This document shows positions 1 to 8,944 of a stretch of DNA of 64,000 nt, piece by piece. Source of the stretch: Sphingobacterium sp. xlx-96 (GTDB lineage Bacteria; Bacteroidota; Bacteroidia; Sphingobacteriales; Sphingobacteriaceae); the NCBI RefSeq assembly GCF_011007365.1, contig NZ_WFKM01000015.1:62001-126000 (forward strand). Reading direction: 5' to 3'. The position numbers and the translations under genes are program-made. The notes beneath the pieces were generated by a model that saw only the letters and a list, made by a program, of their open reading frames with translations, did not search any database and was not told the origin of the DNA. Each line of letters begins with the position of its first letter. Position 1 is the stretch's first letter.

Positions 1-310
1 TCCCCTTACTGTTGTCAGAATCTTCACAGGCGACACTGGTCTTCCTTGTAAGTGAATGCTAAATAAAGCAAAGCTCCCTACATTCGCTCCTTTTATCGCC
101 TACAAATTTTTGATAATAGCAGAGGGAAGCATGGACATTGTATCAAAAATTTTAAGCGAGGAGTTTAGCTTCGCTGAGTTACACTTCGTTTCGGTTTTGC
201 TTACTTTTTGCGGAAAACGACTAAGTCCTCATTCATTCCTTTGAAAGCTCAAAGTCATTGAATAAAAGTAAGAGCCACTCGCGGCAGAAGCGAGAATTGA
301 TATTATGCGT
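1..310. other. unassigned stretch at window edge
   Basis: I see no supportable gene here. A short open frame running from the left edge to a stop near position 57 could be the tail of a gene outside the window, but its residues are not recognisable. The remainder is AT-rich and has no conserved protein signature or clear terminator. Confidence 0.3.
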
Positions 311-329
311 GCATAGGATTTTACAAAAT

Positions 330-343
330 TTTGACTATATTTG
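330..343 (+). promoter_or_regulatory. promoter of etfBA
   Basis: TATATTTG at 336-343 matches the Bacteroidota -7 box TAnnTTTG. It lies about 50 bp before the etfB start, and no convincing -33 TTTG is seen at ideal spacing. It would give a leader of roughly 45 nt. Confidence 0.5.
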
Positions 344-393
344 ATAAGTAAACTTAAGTGTAAATCAGTAGATTTGAAATAAAAGATTAGTAT

Positions 394-1131
394 ATGAAGA
401 TATTAGTATGCATAAGTAATGTCCCTGACACTACATCGAAAATAACATTTTCCAACGAAAACACAACCTTCAATTCGACCGGCGTCCAGTACATCATCAA
501 CCCTTACGACGAGATTGCTTTATCCAAGGCTGTTGACCTAGCTACAGCAGCTAGTGGAACAGTTACGGCAATCACCGTAGGAGATGCGGGTACAGAACCT
601 ACCATCCGTAAGGCATTGGCGATAGGTGCAGACAATGCAGTGCGTATCAACGCATCACCTTCCGATGCGTGGTTTGTAGCCAACCAAATTGCCGCATATG
701 CCAAAAACAACAGTTTCGATTTAATCTTGACGGGTCGTGAATCCATCGATTACAACGGGACACAGGTAGCGGCCATGCTGGGCGAGTTATTGGGCATTCC
801 CTCCGTATCCATTGCCAAAGGCTTGCATATCGAAAATGGTCAAGCTAGTGTCGAACGTGAAATAGAAGGCGGCAAAGAAGTCTTATCCGCATCATTACCT
901 ATCGTCATCGGTGCAGCCGAAGGAGTAGCTGAGCCTAAAATCCCTAATATGCGTGGCATCATGGGTGCACGCACAAAACCTTTGGATGTAATCGAGCCCA
1001 TTGCTATCGATGCCCTTACAAAAATCACCTCCTATGCGACTCCAGCACCAAGAGGTAGCGTAACCCTAGTGAAGGAAGATCAGGTGGAGGAGCTTGTCAA
1101 CCTATTACACAATGAAGCGAAAGTGATCTAA
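394..1131 (+). CDS. etfB: electron transfer flavoprotein beta subunit
   Basis: The 245-residue protein has the usual length and shape of ETF beta/FixA. It begins MKILVCISNVPDTTSKI and carries the central motif ILTGRESIDYNGTQVAAMLG of the AMP-binding beta subunit. With EtfA it takes electrons from acyl-CoA dehydrogenases in the cytoplasm and passes them towards the quinone pool. The alpha gene follows 35 bp downstream, so the two should be cotranscribed from the promoter near 336. The ATG is preceded by an AT-rich leader without a strong Shine-Dalgarno, as is common in this phylum. Confidence 0.95.
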   Translation: MKILVCISNVPDTTSKITFSNENTTFNSTGVQYIINPYDEIALSKAVDLATAASGTVTAITVGDAGTEPTIRKALAIGADNAVRINASPSDAWFVANQIAAYAKNNSFDLILTGRESIDYNGTQVAAMLGELLGIPSVSIAKGLHIENGQASVEREIEGGKEVLSASLPIVIGAAEGVAEPKIPNMRGIMGARTKPLDVIEPIAIDALTKITSYATPAPRGSVTLVKEDQVEELVNLLHNEAKVI

Positions 1132-1166
1132 TAAGGATTACTTCCAAACTATAAACAAGAATTCTT

Positions 1167-2141
1167 ATGTCAGTATTAATATATATAGAGAATACAGAAG
1201 GTCAATTCAAGAAATCTGCTTTTGAAGCAGCATCTTACGGTAAGGCGATAGCGGACCTACTTCAAACCGAAGCCGTCGCTATATCCATCGGTGATGTGCA
1301 AGATACCGAACTGCAAAAATTAGGCAATTATGGAATTTCAAAAGTCCTTAAAGTCTCCACGGATAGCCTCAAGTCGTTTGTCAACCAAGCCTATGCCGCG
1401 ATTATAGCTTCTGCCGTACAAAAAGAGAATGCGTCTGTAGTCATCCTTTCCAATACTTTTAGCGGCAAAGGACTTGCGCCACGTGTAGCCGCAAAATTAA
1501 GCGCTGGTATGGTATCAGGAGCCTCCGCTGTACCGCATATAGCAGGCAATTCGTTTGAAGTACAGACGTCGGCTTTTTCAAACAAAGCAATTGCTACGGT
1601 ATCACTTCAGTCTGCCATAAAAGTATTGACGGTAAATCCTAACGCATTTGCAGCAAAAGAAACCGGCGGCACTGCAACCATTGAAAGTTACACGCCTGAT
1701 TTTGCATCGTCAGATCTTAATACATTAGTTAAAGAAATTGTGCGTGCTACCGATACTATTTCGTTGCCAGAAGCGGAGATCGTTGTATCGGCAGGAAGAG
1801 GTCTCAAAGGTCCAGAAAACTGGGCTATGATCGAAGAACTTGCTCAAGTATTGGGAGCTGCTACAGCCTGCTCAAAACCAGTTTCAGATGCAGGATGGAG
1901 ACCGCATTCAGAACACGTCGGTCAGACGGGAATTGTGGTAAGCCCTAATTTGTACATCGCTATCGGTATATCTGGTGCGATACAGCACTTAGCCGGGGTT
2001 TCTTCATCCAAGACTATAGTCGTCATCAACAAAGACCCGGAGGCCCCTTTCTTCAAGGTAGCCGATTATGGCATCGTAGGAGATGCTTTCGTCGTCGTTC
2101 CAAAATTGATTGAAGCTTTAAAAAAACATAAAGGAAATTAA
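1167..2141 (+). CDS. etfA: electron transfer flavoprotein alpha subunit
   Basis: The 324-residue protein has the ETF alpha architecture: an N-terminal alpha/beta domain and a C-terminal FAD-binding domain beginning near residue 205 at VSAGRGLKGPENW. It is followed by ACSKPVSDAGWRP and the HVGQTG segment that contacts the flavin. Many family members have Ser-Arg where this one has Ser-Lys; this looks conservative rather than inactivating. It partners with the upstream beta subunit in fatty-acid or amino-acid oxidation. A strong hairpin follows the stop. Confidence 0.95.
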   Translation: MSVLIYIENTEGQFKKSAFEAASYGKAIADLLQTEAVAISIGDVQDTELQKLGNYGISKVLKVSTDSLKSFVNQAYAAIIASAVQKENASVVILSNTFSGKGLAPRVAAKLSAGMVSGASAVPHIAGNSFEVQTSAFSNKAIATVSLQSAIKVLTVNPNAFAAKETGGTATIESYTPDFASSDLNTLVKEIVRATDTISLPEAEIVVSAGRGLKGPENWAMIEELAQVLGAATACSKPVSDAGWRPHSEHVGQTGIVVSPNLYIAIGISGAIQHLAGVSSSKTIVVINKDPEAPFFKVADYGIVGDAFVVVPKLIEALKKHKGN

Positions 2142-2151
2142 AAAATTAGAG

Positions 2152-2190
2152 AAGCAACGGCACCAAGTACTTGGTGCCGTTGCTTATTTC
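2152..2190 (+). terminator. terminator after etfBA
   Basis: A near-perfect palindrome spans 2154-2183, with arms GCAACGGCACCAAG and CTTGGTGCCGTTGC. It lies 12 bp after the etfA stop and is followed by a weakly T-rich stretch. Confidence 0.75.
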
Positions 2191-2259
2191 CCTCATTTTA
2201 TCTAAGTTTGTACCATTGGAAGAGGAAGTCGCCTAATCCATATCACAGCGTGAATTAGG

Positions 2260-2898
2260 ATGAAGAAACTAAAGTTAGACATTGTAGGCTTATCGTATAG
2301 CCAGACCCAGTCTGGAGCGTATGCATTGGTCTTGGGCGAAGTTAATGGGAACAGACGTCTTCCCATCATCATTGGTGGATTTGAAGCGCAAGCTATCGCG
2401 GTTGAAATTGAGAAAATGACGCCCAGTAGACCACTGACCCACGATCTTTTCAAATCCTTCGCAGAAGCCTTCCATATCGAATTAGAAGAAGTACTGATCT
2501 ATAACCTAGTCGATGGGATTTTCTTTGCGAAGATCATTTGCAAAACCTCCAATAACCTCAAGGTAGAGCTCGATGCCCGCACATCAGATGCCGTAGCGCT
2601 GGCGGTACGTTTCGGTTGCCCGATCTTCACCTACGACTTTATCATGTCTTCGGCAGGGATCATTATTGAAAATAATGATTTTGCCTTTTTAGAAAACATA
2701 TCCTCTGCCTCAGCAGCAGAAACAGACAATCCGACTTCCACTCCCGAAGAAAAAAAGAAAAAACCTATTGAGCCTCCCTCTCCTTACGCTTCATTGAGCG
2801 ATGAGCAACTGAACAAGACGTTACAAAAAGCTATCGACAATGAACAGTACGAGGCCGCAGCCCGCATTCGGGATGAGATCGAAAGAAGAAAATCATAA
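2260..2898 (+). CDS. bifunctional nuclease family protein with UVR motif
   Basis: The first ~140 residues match the bifunctional nuclease (BFN, DUF151) domain: LDIVGLSYSQTQSGAYAL, then GNRRLPIIIGGFEAQAIA and LDARTSDAVALAVRFGCPIF. The family is reported to have DNase/RNase activity. A low-complexity linker rich in Ser, Pro and Lys leads to a C-terminal UvrB/UvrC-type helix hairpin (LQKAIDNEQYEAAARIRDEI), a usual arrangement in Bacteroidota. The stop is 9 bp before the permease gene, so the two are probably cotranscribed. Confidence 0.9.
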   Translation: MKKLKLDIVGLSYSQTQSGAYALVLGEVNGNRRLPIIIGGFEAQAIAVEIEKMTPSRPLTHDLFKSFAEAFHIELEEVLIYNLVDGIFFAKIICKTSNNLKVELDARTSDAVALAVRFGCPIFTYDFIMSSAGIIIENNDFAFLENISSASAAETDNPTSTPEEKKKKPIEPPSPYASLSDEQLNKTLQKAIDNEQYEAAARIRDEIERRKS

Positions 2899-2907
2899 TA
2901 CACATAT

Positions 2908-4284
2908 ATGTCTATTAAACTAAGACTGACCATCATGAACTTCCTGCAGTTTTTTGTGTGGGGAGCATGGTTGATCACCATAGCCAATTATTGGTTTGGC
3001 ACCAAGCAATGGGATGGCACACAGTTTGGCGCCATTTTTTCGACGATGGGGATTGCCTCCTTATTTATGCCCACCCTGATGGGGATTATCGCCGATAGAT
3101 GGGTCAATGCGGAGCGTCTTTATATCGGCCTCCACCTGCTCTATGCGGCCTGCTTGATTTATCTAGCACGGGTCACGAGTCCAGACAGCTTTTTCACGGT
3201 GATGTTATTGGCCATGTGCTGTTACATGCCTACCCTCGCGCTATCCAACTCTATTGCCTACAGCTCCTTGACCAAAGGCAATCACGATCTGATCAAAGCA
3301 TTTCCCTTAATTCGAGTGTGGGGCACAGTAGGATTTATAGCGGCCATGTGGCTCACCAACCTTACAGGCAATAAAGCGACCGAGTATCAATTTTATATCG
3401 CAGCAGGTGGCTCTATATTCCTCGGCATATACGCGCTATTCATGATACCAAAATGCCCTCCCCAACACCTCACCAAAGAAAACGCAAAACTTACCGAACT
3501 CTTGGGATTAGAGGCGTTTAAGTTATTTGGCAACTATAAGATGGCCTTATTTTTCATTTTTTCGATGTTTTTAGGGGCCGCTCTTCAGTTGACCAATGCC
3601 TACGGCGATGTGTTCTTAAGTGAATTTGCCTTCTATCCAAAATATGTAGATTCCTTAGTGGTCGAAAGATCAACGATCATCATGTCGATATCACAGATCT
3701 CCGAGACCCTATTCATCTTAGCGATACCTTTCTTCCTAAAGCGATTTGGCATCCGTAATGTTATGCTTTTCGCGATGGTAGCCTGGGTATTACGCTTCGG
3801 TCTATTTGCTTATGGAGATCCTTCCTCTGGTTTATGGATGATCATCTTATCCTGTATCGTATACGGAATGGCTTTTGACTTTTTCAATATCTCCGGGTCT
3901 CTTTTTGTCGAAACATCCACAGACTCTAAGATACGCTCTTCCGCACAGGGACTATTTATGATGATGACTAATGGATTTGGGGCTATATTGGGCTCACAGG
4001 TTTCCGGATGGTTGATTGACAAGTATTATACCCAACCCTACAACGATATCAATGCATTGGCAAGCCGACTGGACACTTCAGCAGATAATCCCAAACTTTT
4101 GGACCTTATCGCTCAGAAAGGGGTTCAGATTACAAATGGTACATTTGACGCAGCAATATACCTCAAAGACTGGCAACATATCTGGCTCGCCTTCGCTGCA
4201 TATACCTTGGTGATTGTTATTGCTTTCTCTATTTTGTTCAAGCACAAGCACGATCCAAAAGATTTAGAAAATACAGGTCATTAA
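2908..4284 (+). CDS. nucleoside permease, MFS NupG/XapB type
   Basis: This 458-residue polytopic protein of about 12 membrane segments begins with LRLTIMNFLQFFVWGAWLIT, typical of nucleoside:proton symporters of the major facilitator superfamily. It also has GIIADRWVNAERLY after the second segment and a central PLIRVWGTVGFI motif. It should import nucleosides across the inner membrane. It follows the nuclease-family gene by 9 bp and ends at a strong terminator, which suggests a two-gene unit linked to nucleic-acid salvage. That functional link is inference. Confidence 0.88.
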   Translation: MSIKLRLTIMNFLQFFVWGAWLITIANYWFGTKQWDGTQFGAIFSTMGIASLFMPTLMGIIADRWVNAERLYIGLHLLYAACLIYLARVTSPDSFFTVMLLAMCCYMPTLALSNSIAYSSLTKGNHDLIKAFPLIRVWGTVGFIAAMWLTNLTGNKATEYQFYIAAGGSIFLGIYALFMIPKCPPQHLTKENAKLTELLGLEAFKLFGNYKMALFFIFSMFLGAALQLTNAYGDVFLSEFAFYPKYVDSLVVERSTIIMSISQISETLFILAIPFFLKRFGIRNVMLFAMVAWVLRFGLFAYGDPSSGLWMIILSCIVYGMAFDFFNISGSLFVETSTDSKIRSSAQGLFMMMTNGFGAILGSQVSGWLIDKYYTQPYNDINALASRLDTSADNPKLLDLIAQKGVQITNGTFDAAIYLKDWQHIWLAFAAYTLVIVIAFSILFKHKHDPKDLENTGH

Positions 4285-4320
4285 AAAAGAGCTCTTCCTT
4301 TCGGAAGAGCTCTTTTGTTT
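4285..4320. terminator. bidirectional terminator
   Basis: Arms AAAAGAGCTCTTCC and GGAAGAGCTCTTTT flank a 4-nt loop with A and T tracts on either side. It lies between the permease and the converging outer-membrane gene and can serve both. Confidence 0.85.
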
Positions 4321-4943
4321 TACAATTTAAATGTCAATGAAAACTGTCCCGTCTCAAAAAAGTTATTAAATGAATTCACATTCAGATAAAATCCGTTGCT
4401 AGATTTTTCCTCATCTTTTTTCGAAGTATTAAATCCTATAATATTACCAAAAGAATACCCGAGAGCTACATTCTTTGTTAAGAAAAAATTCGCGCCTATT
4501 CCTCCATTAAGAGAATAGTGATTCATTTTTGGATTAAAATCATAACCTTCAGTCTTCGTTCTAAAAGTGTAATAAGCTGCATTCAATTCTGAATAAGCTT
4601 TAAAGCGCTCCCCAATGTTCAGGAAATAATATCTTCCAAAAGCACCAACCTTAAATTCGTTGTATTTGCTCTTAAATATACTATTATTTGCACCTAGCTC
4701 CTCTTGATTAGTTTTAGAAAATCCTAAATCAACCCCGACAGCAAACTTATCGCTTAAAAAATAGCCAACCTTAGGCGAAAACCTAAAATAACTATTTTTC
4801 AGATCAGTACTTTTATCTTTACTACTGTGGATATTGATTTGTCCTTCCAGTAGTATGTTACCTTTATTCAGCCCAAACTCCTGGGCCTGAAGCATCGATG
4901 TTAAGCCGGCAGTCACGGCAATAGTTAGTAGAGTTTTTCTCAT
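4320..4943 (-). CDS. outer-membrane beta-barrel protein
   Basis: The protein is about 207 residues from the ATG at 4943, which opens a Sec signal peptide (MRKTLLTIAVTAGLTSMLQA). An upstream in-frame ATG at 4973 would put ten polar residues before the signal peptide and is less likely. The mature part alternates polar and aromatic residues, has repeated Gly-Tyr-Phe segments (YFLSDKFAVGVDLGFSK, AFGRYYFLNIGERFKAY) and ends in a hydrophobic strand finishing in Leu. This fits an 8-stranded porin-like OmpW/OmpA-fold barrel. No specific substrate can be assigned. Confidence 0.75.
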   Translation of the reverse strand: MRKTLLTIAVTAGLTSMLQAQEFGLNKGNILLEGQINIHSSKDKSTDLKNSYFRFSPKVGYFLSDKFAVGVDLGFSKTNQEELGANNSIFKSKYNEFKVGAFGRYYFLNIGERFKAYSELNAAYYTFRTKTEGYDFNPKMNHYSLNGGIGANFFLTKNVALGYSFGNIIGFNTSKKDEEKSSNGFYLNVNSFNNFFETGQFSLTFKL

Positions 4944-5073
4944 AGTTTTATTTTTAAAGTTTATTGAAAACAATAATATTCAAATTAATTTCCACAAAAA
5001 AACTATTTAACTATTATTAACTAAAAAAGGCAAGATATAACTACCTTGCCTTTAATTTTTTAAATAAAAACTA

Positions 5074-5574
5074 TTATCTTGCCTTAACCTCGGCCAACAT
5101 AGTCAGCACCGCGTCTATTGTCGACTTGGCCGCATCCTTCATCTTCTGTGTACCAGGATAGTCCGCGTCCAATGTCACTTCTTTCGTTTTCTCCTTATAG
5201 GTATACTTGAGAATGTAGCGCGGTACATTTTTTCCTTCTGTAGAATCCTTGCGTACTGTAGTCATATCATTGTCCACATTCCAAAATCCCAGTTCCATTG
5301 CTTTGCGATGAAGATACAACAGGTCATTATCCCGCATCTTGAGTGTATCTGTCAGCACTTCGTTGTCTTTAGTCACGTAATGATAGATCTGCGTTTTAGA
5401 ATTGTACGTATTCAACATCTCGCCCGGTGTTCCGTACGTGATTTCAATAGATTCAAAATCCGAAAACCGATACGGTGCATTTTTGATCATTGATGAATAA
5501 TAAATTGCACAGTAGACCACAAATGGAACAATGATACAGATTCCTAAAAAGATTTTTCTTGTCTTATCGCTCAT
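5074..5574 (-). CDS. membrane-anchored hypothetical protein
   Basis: Not recognised. From the ATG at 5574 it has a short basic N-terminus (MSDKTRK), one membrane helix (IFLGICIIVPFVVYCAIYY) and a soluble domain of about 130 residues, probably periplasmic. The soluble part is rich in beta-type segments such as YRFSDFESIEITYGTPG and ends with a Lys/Ala helix. An upstream start at 5601 adds nine residues with no benefit. The next gene on the same strand ends about 70 bp away. Confidence 0.6.
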   Translation of the reverse strand: MSDKTRKIFLGICIIVPFVVYCAIYYSSMIKNAPYRFSDFESIEITYGTPGEMLNTYNSKTQIYHYVTKDNEVLTDTLKMRDNDLLYLHRKAMELGFWNVDNDMTTVRKDSTEGKNVPRYILKYTYKEKTKEVTLDADYPGTQKMKDAAKSTIDAVLTMLAEVKAR

Positions 5575-5645
5575 AACTAAAAAATATCGGCAAAAATACA
5601 CAATTTACAATGATCCTGTGTCAGAGAATAGCAATTAGCGTTATA

Positions 5646-6326
5646 CTATTCTCCATTATCTGTAGACTCATCACGTATAAACGCTAAAATGCGCTCATCA
5701 AAATCATCAATTTGATCATGAAGCGCCCCTACCGCTTCATTAATATCTGTATAACTATCAGTCAATTCGTTCATCAACTCATAATATTTCTCCTCCCGAT
5801 TGCGGATATGCCCCAATGCACCTTTAAAATCGTCCAAGTCTCTGTCAAATGAAACCATGTCAACCGCACAACTTTCATACTGTGCAAAGATGGTCCTGAA
5901 TGCTGAAAACGCGACTTCATTTAACCATTCATCTTCTTTGATCGTATACTCGTCGTATTCGAAAAAATCCATCGTATGATCGATCAGATCGGGTAGAAAA
6001 TCCCCCATCAGGATATCCAATCGTTCTAGATACATTTGCAACTGCATGGTGACGCGGGCACGTTCGGGATTTTCGGGAATCATCACCTGCAGGTGTTCAA
6101 ACTTCCGCTTTACGTCCTGTATCACCTCTTCTACAGCTTCTTTCTGAAATTGGAGTGCAGGAATCTTTTCACGCGCTACCCTCAGGCGTTCTTCCATTTG
6201 ACCAACGCGGTCGTGCATCTCCCTATAAATTGTTAATGCCGCAGTCTCCCATTCTGGAGCGACCCTCCCTTCATGATATTGAAGGATGATTGTACGTAGC
6301 GGATGTGCTGTAATAATTTGGTTCAT
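5646..6326 (-). CDS. hypothetical coiled-coil protein
   Basis: A soluble acidic 226-residue protein, almost entirely helical with no signal peptide. Heptad-like stretches occur around residues 30-80 (MHDRVGQMEERLRVAREKI) and 165-215. I do not recognise a family. It lies 60 bp downstream of the fibronectin-like gene on the same strand and may be cotranscribed with it. The pair could form a structural or phage/secretion-derived unit, but nothing in the sequence proves this. Confidence 0.6.
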   Translation of the reverse strand: MNQIITAHPLRTIILQYHEGRVAPEWETAALTIYREMHDRVGQMEERLRVAREKIPALQFQKEAVEEVIQDVKRKFEHLQVMIPENPERARVTMQLQMYLERLDILMGDFLPDLIDHTMDFFEYDEYTIKEDEWLNEVAFSAFRTIFAQYESCAVDMVSFDRDLDDFKGALGHIRNREEKYYELMNELTDSYTDINEAVGALHDQIDDFDERILAFIRDESTDNGE

Positions 6327-6385
6327 ATCTCAATTTATAAAAGTCAGGGAAAGCACCTTGATACCATCCCTGACGATAAAAAACA

Positions 6386-6994
6386 CTAAACAACTAAACC
6401 TGTAACGATATCGCTAAAATTTGGTGTCGTATCCCGTCCCAAATAGGACACTCTAAACTCATACTCCTGCAACTTCATCAAGCCATCCATTTCCAACACC
6501 GAATTGCTATTCAAGACACTGGACCACTCATCAGTACCCTTTAAGCGGTAGTCGTACTGGTACAACCTAGCGTGCTTCCAAGGAACCACCCGTATACGGA
6601 TTATGCCACTCCCCACTTCTTGGTTCAAAACAGTCACGCCTGTTGCTTTTGGCGTGCGCCCCGACCTGTTCTGCGTAGACTTGGACGGTCGATAACCAGC
6701 AGCCAGAATAATACTGGGATCACCTTGCGCCTGTGCATCTACATAATGCGACAAGCGGTACACGACTTGATGCAGATCTTTACCCTTCTGTCCTTTCAGG
6801 ACGACCGCACGCATATCCCTATGCGTAGCCTCCACATAGGCAGCACGGTAGTTGGAGAGGCTAGTCTCCAAGACCGATAGACTCGGTACTGGATCCACAA
6901 ACATACTTGCATTTTCAGTCATCTTCTTAAAGATGTGCTCGGCATAGTTCAACAATTCTGTTGCATCTTTGCTCTTGTAATTTGGTTTAATCAT
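6386..6994 (-). CDS. hypothetical protein with C-terminal fibronectin-III-like domain
   Basis: The 202-residue protein has a helical N-terminal half (residues 1-90) and a beta-rich C-terminal half from about residue 115. In the second half VGSGIIRIRVVPWKHARLY, DEWSSVL and LQEYEFRVSYLGRDT resemble a fibronectin type III fold. No signal peptide is visible. Upstream sits a 19-bp perfect inverted repeat (7060-7123) that may control it. Proteins with this arrangement are common and mostly uncharacterised in Bacteroidota. Confidence 0.6.
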   Translation of the reverse strand: MIKPNYKSKDATELLNYAEHIFKKMTENASMFVDPVPSLSVLETSLSNYRAAYVEATHRDMRAVVLKGQKGKDLHQVVYRLSHYVDAQAQGDPSIILAAGYRPSKSTQNRSGRTPKATGVTVLNQEVGSGIIRIRVVPWKHARLYQYDYRLKGTDEWSSVLNSNSVLEMDGLMKLQEYEFRVSYLGRDTTPNFSDIVTGLVV

Positions 6995-7059
6995 TCTGTT
7001 AAATTTTAAATAAATAATTAATAATGAACACTACAAAGATGCATCTGAAAAAAAGCAAA

Positions 7060-7123
7060 AAGGTGTAAATTTGTGCCAACATTCGGACTTTGCAAAACTT
7101 CTTGTGGCACAAATTTACACCTT
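7060..7123. repeat. 19-bp perfect inverted repeat, 26-nt loop
   Basis: The arm AAGGTGTAAATTTGTGCCA at 7060-7078 pairs exactly with TGGCACAAATTTACACCTT at 7105-7123. It sits about 65 bp upstream of the gene starting at 6994. The long loop and perfect arms fit a binding site for a dimeric regulator or a transcribed hairpin rather than a standard terminator. Confidence 0.7.
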
Positions 7124-7248
7124 CCCCCATTCATCTACCCCCCTTAAGAACCCTTAAAAACCAACTTTAAACCTATTTAAACATCGAAAAAAGATAACTC
7201 CAGCACTCCAAAAACACAATTTGCGAGAACTACAACTTTGAACAGACA

Positions 7249-7592
7249 CGCTAGCGTGTCTAGGCTGATCGCTAGCGTGCACCCCACAATCGCTAGCAAT
7301 CGAAAATTAAATGCTTGCCCTTACCCTTCATACGCTTGCACCGCAACAAAAAACGCTTACGTCCAGCCTTAAAACGCAAGCACATACCCCGCACTCACTT
7401 GCACTCGCCGTGTAAACGCTAAGGCGAAACAGCCAATCGCTATCGCGGCAAATGCAAACGTATGCCATTTAAGTCCAAGCAACTGCCATCTGACGCTGTG
7501 TATTAGCGATTAAGCACGGAACGCTAGCACCTGACATAATAGTGCAAGCGACCAGCCCCAAAACGCTAGAGGCTGTAACCCAAACCGCAGCG
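7249..7592. repeat. 17-unit array of 8-bp palindromic motif, exact 21-bp period
   Basis: A degenerate octamer CGCTWGCR recurs at 7249, 7270, 7291, 7312, 7333, 7354, 7375, 7396, 7417, 7438, 7459, 7480, 7501, 7522, 7543, 7564 and 7585. Every start is separated by exactly 21 bp. Units in order are cgctagcg, cgctagcg, cgctagca, tgcttgcc, cgcttgca, cgcttacg, cgcaagca, cacttgca, cgctaagg, cgctatcg, cgtatgcc, caactgcc, tattagcg, cgctagca, tgcaagcg, cgctagag, ccgcagcg. The 13-bp spacers differ but mostly end in A-rich triplets. No long ORF crosses it on either strand. It ends 1 bp before the AraC-type gene. Confidence 0.85.
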
Positions 7593-7593
7593 A

Positions 7594-8577
7594 TCAGGTT
7601 ACATTTTTCATTGCATCTTCTACCCATTCTTTACGTTCCTCACGCGGCGATCGATGAAAATGCTTTTTATAATGATTAGCAAAATGCTTGGCATCAAAAA
7701 AATGCAACATCCCAGCAATCTTCTCAACCGACAATTCAGGTTTAGTACGCAACAGCTCCCTGGCTTTGTACATTTTAACTGCCAATATGGTTGCCGTCAA
7801 CCCCAAGGAGCGCCCTTCAAATGCCCTATTCAATATTCGTGTAGAACAACACAACGCATCGGCTATCTTCTCGCGGGTCAGTTCCTCCGTCAAACAATGC
7901 TTATGCACATAATCCAGCGCATTGTGATAGATTTGAATCAGCGATTCACCCTGCGATAGGACCTTTGGCTTTTCCAGTTCTGTGGCATAATTTCCAAAAA
8001 ACTGAAAAAAAGCCATCCCGAGCTGGTGTATCTTACTAAACGGGCCAAGCTTTTTCTTAAACAAAGATTCTATGTTCTGCCGATCGGACGTCGAAATAAT
8101 CACCGGCATAAGCATATTATTAGTAGGGAACTGATCGTAAGCCTCCTTAATCTGAGGCAGCTCTGCCAAAAGCTGTAACCTCGAAGCACCCGTCACGCCA
8201 AAAAAAAGAGACCATTGCTTCTCGGCAGCCAATGTTATAGAATAGCTTGCATGTTTAGTGACGAAAGAGAACAATTTATCAGCATCTCGGCTTTCGCCAT
8301 TCGGAAATACGGCCTTACCATGAAATTGTAGACACAGCCATAGCACCTCTTGCTCGGCGACGTGCGGGCAAATCATATGTAGTGCGTTTAATGTCCCTTT
8401 GACCTCCAGTAAAATAAAATCTTGAATAGTGAACTGGATCTGATGCATCCCTTCTTTAGGACTATGTTTTACAGCTTGCGATAGCGTCGACAGATACATC
8501 GTCTTTGTGATATCCCGAGGGCTTGGTCTGGCCGCTACAGTCTCCTTCCATAATTGGGAGAGCTCCTTTTGTGACAT
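7594..8577 (-). CDS. AraC-family transcriptional regulator
   Basis: The 327-residue protein has an unassigned N-terminal sensor region (residues 1-220) and a C-terminal AraC DNA-binding domain. The first helix-turn-helix is TREKIADALCCSTRILNRAF; the second is ELSVEKIAGMLHFFDAKHFA followed by NHYKKHFHRSPREERKEW. The C-terminal motif is typical (F..HF..SP...R). Its 3' end abuts the 21-bp periodic array and its 5' side faces two copies of a dispersed repeat. Its targets are unknown; the neighbouring array is a candidate. Confidence 0.85.
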   Translation of the reverse strand: MSQKELSQLWKETVAARPSPRDITKTMYLSTLSQAVKHSPKEGMHQIQFTIQDFILLEVKGTLNALHMICPHVAEQEVLWLCLQFHGKAVFPNGESRDADKLFSFVTKHASYSITLAAEKQWSLFFGVTGASRLQLLAELPQIKEAYDQFPTNNMLMPVIISTSDRQNIESLFKKKLGPFSKIHQLGMAFFQFFGNYATELEKPKVLSQGESLIQIYHNALDYVHKHCLTEELTREKIADALCCSTRILNRAFEGRSLGLTATILAVKMYKARELLRTKPELSVEKIAGMLHFFDAKHFANHYKKHFHRSPREERKEWVEDAMKNVT

Positions 8578-8617
8578 GATTCTTCCTAAGTTTACAATTG
8601 ATGGTAACCCTAAGATA

Positions 8618-8912
8618 AGAAAAAACTTTCATGACTCCTTTGAATCAACAACTGGTATGAACCGATCCCGATGTTATCGGGAGAGTTCTTGATGTCCATT
8701 GAACCGAACGAAGAGAGCTCATTGATGCCTCGAAATATAATGTCAAATCAATAAAACGCACACTTTCAGAAAAAACTTTCATGATTCCTTTGAATCACCA
8801 GTAGGCATGAACCGATCCCGATGTTATCGGGAGAGCTCTTGAATGCCAATGCGAAAGAATAATAGCATGAAAAAAGTTCTTGATGGCCTCTGAAAACACA
8901 CACTTTCAGAAA
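8618..8912. repeat. tandem pair of dispersed ~145-bp repeat
   Basis: Two units (about 8618-8769 and 8770-8912) share ACTTTCATGA, TCCTTTGAATCA, the hairpin CCCGATGTTATCGGG and a closing CACACTTTCAG. A third, inverted copy closely matching the second unit lies at 55887-56034. The hairpin core and intergenic location fit a REP/MITE-like non-coding element. Confidence 0.8.
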
Positions 8913-8944
8913 AAAAAGTATAATTTTTAAACTAAGCGGACTGC

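Noticed and set aside
56..244. 62-residue ORF at the left edge
   Set aside because: No recognisable family, low-complexity codons and no ribosome-binding site; likely chance.
7250..7590. Possible decayed heptad-repeat protein in the 21-bp array
   Set aside because: The frame aligned to the motif has stops, and no long ORF crosses the array on either strand; a non-coding array fits better.
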